From an uncultured Clostridium sp. (GTDB lineage: Bacteria; Bacillota; Clostridia; Oscillospirales; Acutalibacteraceae): a stretch of 10,086 nucleotides of DNA. Position numbers and translations under genes: made by a program. Position 1 is the stretch's first letter. The number at the start of each line of letters is the position of its first letter. Below, in pieces: positions 6,042 through 10,086 of the stretch. The notes under the pieces were generated by a model. That model ran no database searches. It saw only the letters and a list, made by a program, of their open reading frames with translations, and was not told the origin of the DNA. The stretch spans positions 1 to 10,086 of the forward strand of contig CAKUYY010000047.1 of the NCBI GenBank assembly GCA_934717555.1. Reading direction: 5' to 3'.

Positions 6042-7454
6042 ATGTATAACGTAAAATCTATGGTAGCCACCGAATTTATCGACGATACCGAAATCAAGGA
6101 AACTCTGGAGTACGCGCAGAAAAATAAAAATAATCGGGAACTGATCTCCAGTATTCTGGAGAAAGCGGAAAGCTGTAAGGGTTTGAGCCATCGAGAAGCG
6201 ATGGTTTTGCTGGATTGCGAACTGGATGACATGACAGAAAAAATGTTTGATCTGGCCCGCCGTATCAAGCAGAGATTTTATGGTAACCGTATTGTTATGT
6301 TTGCCCCACTCTATCTCTCTAATTATTGTGTAAACGGTTGCCGTTATTGCCCTTATCATGGTCAAAATAAGCATATTGCCCGGAAACAGCTCACCCAAGA
6401 AGAAATCGTCAAGGAAGTAGTGGCGCTACAGGATATGGGACACAAGCGCCTGGCTCTGGAAACCGGGGAAGATCCCGTGCGATGCCCCATTGATTACGTG
6501 CTAGAAAGCATCGATACCATCTATCACATCAAGCATAAAAACGGCGCAATCCGCCGGGTAAACGTTAATATCGCCGCTACTACTGTAGAAAACTACAGCA
6601 AGCTCAAAGCCGCTGGAATCGGTACCTATATTCTGTTCCAGGAAACCTACAATAAAGAAGCTTATGAATATTTACATCCAACGGGGCCAAAGAGCAACTA
6701 TGCCTATCATACAGAGGCCATGGACCGCGCTATGGCAGGCGGCATTGATGACGTGGGCTGCGGCGTACTATTCGGCTTAAACCTCTATAAGTATGACTTT
6801 GTCGGCTTATTGATGCACGCGGAACACCTGGAGGCTGTACATAACTGCGGGCCCCATACCATCAGTGTCCCCCGAGTGCGCACCGCCGACGATATCGACC
6901 CTGATGAATTTAACAACGGTATTTCCGACGAAATCTTCCAAAAGATCGTGGCTGTGCTGCGGATTGCTGTTCCCTATACTGGTATTATTATCTCTACCCG
7001 GGAATCTCAGAAAACCAGGGAAAAAGTATTAGGGTTGGGCGTGTCCCAGATCAGCGGCGGTTCCCGTACCAGTGTGGGCGGTTATGCTGAGGAAGAAGAG
7101 GAAAATTCCGCGCAATTCGAGGTCAGCGATACCCGTACCTTGGACGAGGTAGTCAACTGGCTGCTGCGGTTGGGATATATTCCCAGTTTCTGTACTGCGT
7201 GTTACCGTGAAGGCCGTACTGGAGATCGTTTCATGAGCCTGGTAAAGAGCGGACAGATCGCCAACTGCTGCCAGCCCAACGCCCTGATGACTTTGAAAGA
7301 GTATCTGGAGGATTACGCCTCCCCTGATACCAAACAGCTAGGGGAGGCCTTGATTCAAAAGGAAATCCCCCATATCCCCAATGAGAAGGTCCGCGCCCTG
7401 GTTCAAAAGCATATGGTAGAGCTGCACAACGGTATGCGTGATTTCCGCATCTAA
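6042..7454 (+). CDS. hydG: [FeFe]-hydrogenase H-cluster radical SAM maturase HydG (tyrosine lyase)
   Basis: HydG cleaves tyrosine to p-cresol and dehydroglycine and turns the latter into CO and cyanide bound to iron, giving the Fe(CO)2(CN) synthon for H-cluster assembly. The 470-residue length is normal. The radical SAM motif CVNGCRYC lies at residues 96-103 (C96, C100, C103). The C-terminal CX2CX22C motif, C384, C387 and C410 within CTACYREGRTGDRF and NCCQPNA, is the hallmark that separates HydG from thiamine synthase ThiH; it binds the auxiliary cluster with the dangler iron. Other family segments are ALETGEDP (138-145), YILFQETYN and SGGSRTSVGGY (338-348). The ATG at 6042 follows AAAAGGAAG at 8 bases. 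An in-frame ATG six codons on is possible but has no better site. It is cotranscribed with hydF 15 bp downstream. Confidence 0.98.
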   Translation: MYNVKSMVATEFIDDTEIKETLEYAQKNKNNRELISSILEKAESCKGLSHREAMVLLDCELDDMTEKMFDLARRIKQRFYGNRIVMFAPLYLSNYCVNGCRYCPYHGQNKHIARKQLTQEEIVKEVVALQDMGHKRLALETGEDPVRCPIDYVLESIDTIYHIKHKNGAIRRVNVNIAATTVENYSKLKAAGIGTYILFQETYNKEAYEYLHPTGPKSNYAYHTEAMDRAMAGGIDDVGCGVLFGLNLYKYDFVGLLMHAEHLEAVHNCGPHTISVPRVRTADDIDPDEFNNGISDEIFQKIVAVLRIAVPYTGIIISTRESQKTREKVLGLGVSQISGGSRTSVGGYAEEEEENSAQFEVSDTRTLDEVVNWLLRLGYIPSFCTACYREGRTGDRFMSLVKSGQIANCCQPNALMTLKEYLEDYASPDTKQLGEALIQKEIPHIPNEKVRALVQKHMVELHNGMRDFRI

Positions 7455-7469
7455 AAAGGAGGCCCTTTT

Positions 7470-8660
7470 ATGAGCTTGACCAACACCCCAAGCGCCAACA
7501 GGCTTCATATTGGTTTGTTTGGAAAGCGGAACAGCGGAAAGTCCTCCCTTTTAAACGCGATGACACATCAGGAACTAGCCGTAGTTTCTGATACACCCGG
7601 TACCACGACCGACCCTGTCTATAAAGCGATGGAAGTGCACGGGATTGGTCCTTGCATGTTTATCGATACCGCCGGGTTTGACGATATCGGGCCCTTGGGA
7701 GAACTGCGTATCTCCAAAACCAGAGAAGCGTTACAAAAAACCGATGTTGCCCTGATGCTCTTCACGGACGACGACTTCACTCAGGAAGATTCCTGGATGG
7801 CTTCCCTCAAGGAACAGGGAACCCCCATCATTGCCATCATTGGAAAAGTAGATCAGCAAAACAATGCCCAGCAGCTGGCCGCTCAGGTTCAGGAGCGTTA
7901 CCGGATGGACCCTCTCCTGGTGAGCGCAAAAACAAGAGAAGGCATTGACCGGATTCTCCCGGAAATTATCCGCCGGATTCCGGAGAATTTTGAAAGCCCC
8001 AGCATCATCGGCCATCTGGTGCATCCGGGGGATACCGTGCTTCTGGTGATGCCGCAGGATATCCAAGCGCCAAAAGGGCGTTTGATTCTTCCCCAAGTAC
8101 AAACAATCCGCGACCTTTTGGATCATCAGTGCGTGGTCACCTGTTCCACCGCAGACCGGATAGACACTGCCCTGCAAAGTATGAGCCAGCCGCCTCATCT
8201 GATCATCACCGATTCCCAGGTATTCCCCCTGGTTTCTCAGAAAAAGCCGGAGGCCTCCCTGCTCACCTCCTTTTCCGTCCTTTTCGCCCGTTATAAAGGG
8301 GATATCAACGCCTTTGTCCAAGGCGCCCAAGCCATTGACGGATTAACTGGACAATCCCGGGTTTTGATCGCCGAAGCCTGTACCCACGCCCCTTTGAGCG
8401 AGGATATCGGCAGAGTAAAAATCCCCCGTCTTTTGCGCAAACGGTTCGGGGAATCTCTGTCTATCGATATGGTCAGCGGCGTGGATTTTCCCAAAGATCT
8501 TTCCGGCTACGATCTGGTTATCCATTGCGGCGCTTGTATGTTTAACCGGAAATATGTATTATCCAGGGTGAACCAAGCACAACAACAGGGGGTCCCCATT
8601 ACCAATTATGGAGTAACCATAGCAAAGTTAACCGGTATTTTAGACCAGGTGGTTTATTAA
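7470..8660 (+). CDS. hydF: [FeFe]-hydrogenase H-cluster maturation GTPase HydF
   Basis: HydF is the GTPase scaffold on which the 2Fe subcluster is completed and from which it passes to apo-hydrogenase. The 396-residue protein has three parts. An Era-like GTPase domain carries G1 GKRNSGKS (18-25), a GTTT switch (44-47), G3 DTAGF (66-70), a G4-position GKVD (125-128) and G5 SAK (152-154). A middle dimerisation domain spans about 180-270. A C-terminal cluster-binding domain carries CTH (C304, H306) and HCGAC (H352, C353, C356), matching CxH-x(44-53)-HCxxC with 45 residues between. The G4 motif lacks the usual Asn of NKxD, which could affect guanine recognition. A strong AAGGAGG precedes the ATG. 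It is the last gene of the operon, followed by a terminator hairpin at 8700. Confidence 0.97.
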   Translation: MSLTNTPSANRLHIGLFGKRNSGKSSLLNAMTHQELAVVSDTPGTTTDPVYKAMEVHGIGPCMFIDTAGFDDIGPLGELRISKTREALQKTDVALMLFTDDDFTQEDSWMASLKEQGTPIIAIIGKVDQQNNAQQLAAQVQERYRMDPLLVSAKTREGIDRILPEIIRRIPENFESPSIIGHLVHPGDTVLLVMPQDIQAPKGRLILPQVQTIRDLLDHQCVVTCSTADRIDTALQSMSQPPHLIITDSQVFPLVSQKKPEASLLTSFSVLFARYKGDINAFVQGAQAIDGLTGQSRVLIAEACTHAPLSEDIGRVKIPRLLRKRFGESLSIDMVSGVDFPKDLSGYDLVIHCGACMFNRKYVLSRVNQAQQQGVPITNYGVTIAKLTGILDQVVY

Positions 8661-8699
8661 TAATTTTCGTTTTCCCTGTATCAATCAGTAGATAAATGA

Positions 8700-8742
8700 A
8701 AAAAGGAGAGCGCCTAGGTTTTTTCTAGGTACTCTCCTTTTT
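8700..8742. terminator. Bidirectional intrinsic terminator between convergent operons
   Basis: AAAAAGGAGAG (8700-8710) pairs with CTCTCCTTTTT (8732-8742). Inside it, CCTAG (8713-8717) pairs with CTAGG (8725-8729) around a GTTTTTT loop, with a two-base internal bulge on each side (CG, TA). Because the outer stem is A-rich on one side and T-rich on the other, it works as an intrinsic terminator on either strand. It can end the hyd operon from the left and the 9610-8825 gene from the right. The remaining non-coding bases 8661-8824 show only an imperfect AT-rich inverted repeat near 8751-8774. Confidence 0.85.
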
Positions 8743-8824
8743 GGTCTAATTAAGGAATAATAATATTTCCCTTATTCTGTGTTGTTCCCCAGCTCCCTTA
8801 TCATCCCATCATCATTCCCTATTT

Positions 8825-9610
8825 TTAATTTTTCTTCCAAGCGCCGCGCTGGCTCGCCGTCAGATTTCCAGCATGTTCCGGCATGTGGTTCCAATACCGT
8901 TTGGGCATCATGGTTATTTGACAGCAGGGGTTCTCTCTTCCCTCCACCGCAATAGTTTTGACAAATTGTTTCCACAGGACCTTGATCTCCCATTCCTCTT
9001 CTTCCTGAACAGGAGGAAGAAAGGATTCCAGTTCTATAAAATTCACCTGATACGGTTCATACCATAATCCCAATCCGTGGGTTTTATCATAAATAAAAAA
9101 ACGTTCTTCTGGATATCGGTCGCAAAAATGCGGCGCAATCATAGGCAGTATGGAGTTCTTAGGTTCTATAATAGACAATAAAACGCCCTGATATTGAGAA
9201 AAGCGCAAAAAACCCTTTATTTTCTGTTCCTCATTTTGCAAGTGAGTAATCGCCCGTTGAATGACATGTACTGTCAGGTCGGCCAGCCAGCCTGTTATTT
9301 GCGGGCCGTGCTGGTATCCCATACGGATAAACCGGTACAGATGCATTTCTTTCTCTTCTATGCAGGCAAGGAAAGCCAACTGGACCATCTTCTCCGCCTC
9401 TTGAGAAATCTTGCGCCTCAGGGACGCAAAAACCCGGTCGGCATGGTTTGGAATGGTTTCCACCCATTTTTCCGGATAAAGAGTTCCCTGTTGTGCCTGG
9501 TCGGGCAGGATAGCAGCTGGAATTTCTCGATGGGTATAACTTTCAAAAACACAGCACAGAAATCCGTCGAAACTCCCGTCATATCGATACGCTACACTTC
9601 TTTCAAACAT
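8825..9610 (-). CDS. DUF4130 / TIGR03915-like putative DNA metabolism protein
   Basis: The 261-residue product starts MFERSVAYRYDGSFDGFLCCVFESY, the characteristic opening of the TIGR03915/DUF4130 family. This family is usually encoded beside a radical SAM protein of the TIGR03916 type, and in other bacteria occurs fused to a uracil-DNA-glycosylase-like domain. Family annotation calls it a probable DNA metabolism protein; no reaction is established to my knowledge. Later family-like stretches are ILPMIAPHFCDRYPEERFFIYDKTHGLGLWYEP (about 155-187) and the C-terminal CCQITMMPKRYWNHMPE. No signal peptide or membrane segment is visible. The ATG at 9610 has AAGGAT about 8 bases upstream and overlaps the end of the upstream radical SAM gene by 19 bp, so the two are probably translationally coupled and work together. 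It converges on the hyd operon. Confidence 0.85.
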   Translation of the reverse strand: MFERSVAYRYDGSFDGFLCCVFESYTHREIPAAILPDQAQQGTLYPEKWVETIPNHADRVFASLRRKISQEAEKMVQLAFLACIEEKEMHLYRFIRMGYQHGPQITGWLADLTVHVIQRAITHLQNEEQKIKGFLRFSQYQGVLLSIIEPKNSILPMIAPHFCDRYPEERFFIYDKTHGLGLWYEPYQVNFIELESFLPPVQEEEEWEIKVLWKQFVKTIAVEGRENPCCQITMMPKRYWNHMPEHAGNLTASQRGAWKKN

Positions 9611-10086
9611 GCTATCACATCCTTGGCAAATGCCGCCGGTTTTTCAAACAATGAAAGCTGTTCTCCCTGCTCAGCAGGCAAATTTTTCTGGTTCTGATCT
9701 GAAATCAGGTTTCGCGCAACTGCCTCCGGGGTAATCCGCAGGCCATCCATCTTTTTTCCTGAACAGGTAATAAAATACTGCGCCCTTTTGAGTACCACGC
9801 CTATTTTTCTCAGTGCGGTAAAGTCCAAAGCACTGCTTTTCCTCGCTGTCAGAATCCTATGGGCGCTTTTCACTCCAATTCCTGGCACCCGAAGCAAGGT
9901 TTCATAGGGGGCACGATTGATCTCCACCGGAAACCAATCCATATGGGAAAGGGCCCAACTGCATTTGGGGTCTACCAGCAAATTAAAATCCGGGTTCCGG
10001 TCATCCAGCAGTTCGTCCGCATGGAACCCATAAAACCGCAACAACCAATCCGCCTGGTACAAACGATGTTCCCGCAACAGCGGGGG
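9592..10086 (-). CDS. Putative DNA modification/repair radical SAM protein (TIGR03916-like), C-terminal part
   Basis: Only the last 164 residues are inside the window; the frame stays open to the edge, so the radical SAM core and its CX3CX2C motif are not visible. What is seen matches the C-terminus of the TIGR03916 family: PPLLREHRLYQADWLLRFYGF at the edge, then DPKCSWALSHMDWFPVEINRAP, then a helix-hairpin-helix DNA-binding motif LLRVPGIGVKSAHRIL. The tail is variable and ends EQLSLFEKPAAFAKDVIACLKEV. The helix-hairpin-helix supports contact with DNA. A TTG at 10077 is only an internal Leu codon; the true start lies beyond 10086. The gene overlaps the downstream DUF4130 gene by 19 bp, the usual pairing for this family. 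Which DNA lesion or base the pair acts on is unknown to me. Confidence 0.85.
   Translation of the reverse strand, partial: PPLLREHRLYQADWLLRFYGFHADELLDDRNPDFNLLVDPKCSWALSHMDWFPVEINRAPYETLLRVPGIGVKSAHRILTARKSSALDFTALRKIGVVLKRAQYFITCSGKKMDGLRITPEAVARNLISDQNQKNLPAEQGEQLSLFEKPAAFAKDVIACLKEV

Noticed and set aside
7731..8330. Minus-strand open frame of 199 codons
   Set aside because: It is antisense within hydF, whose GTPase and cluster motifs are intact; the composition looks like a codon-bias shadow.
9194..9697. Plus-strand open frame of 167 codons
   Set aside because: It is antisense to the DUF4130 gene and the end of the radical SAM gene, with no recognisable domain or ribosome site.

Overview
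The window looks like chromosomal DNA from an anaerobic, Gram-positive-type bacterium, most likely of the class Clostridia. This rests on gene content: a clostridial-length formate-tetrahydrofolate ligase, the complete [FeFe]-hydrogenase maturation set HydE/HydG/HydF led by a TM1266-type regulator, and a DNA-metabolism gene pair (TIGR03915/TIGR03916 type). Strong GGAGG-type ribosome sites and sigma-A-like promoters agree. I cannot name the genus. There is no sign of a phage, insertion sequence, CRISPR array, tRNA or rRNA.

Left block (1-3112, minus strand), in transcription order: fhs, tsaE, tsaB and a truncated rpiB. The genes are packed with a 4-bp gap, a 4-bp ATGA overlap and a 14-bp gap, so they look like one operon. 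It joins one-carbon metabolism, t6A tRNA modification and the pentose phosphate pathway. Its promoter lies in the divergent region 3113-3321, which also carries a good promoter facing right.

Middle (3322-4491, plus strand): a single SEDS-family (RodA/FtsW) peptidoglycan glycosyltransferase. A well-formed promoter overlaps its stop codon. It is followed by a leader of about 200 nt that contains a strong intrinsic terminator directly ahead of the next gene, which suggests transcription attenuation.

Right block (4730-8660, plus strand): TM1266-type regulator, hydE, hydG and hydF. This is a complete H-cluster maturation operon: HydG makes Fe-bound CO and cyanide, HydE processes the organometallic precursor, and HydF is the GTPase scaffold that delivers the cofactor. 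The hydrogenase itself is not in the window. A symmetric hairpin at 8700-8742 ends this operon and can also serve the convergent genes.

Far right (8825-10086, minus strand): two overlapping genes. A TIGR03916-like radical SAM/helix-hairpin-helix protein, cut by the window edge, is followed by a TIGR03915/DUF4130-like protein. The pair is thought to act in DNA modification or repair, but its reaction is not established to my knowledge.

The two items most worth a second look are the attenuator-like leader of the hyd operon and the uncharacterised DNA-metabolism pair.
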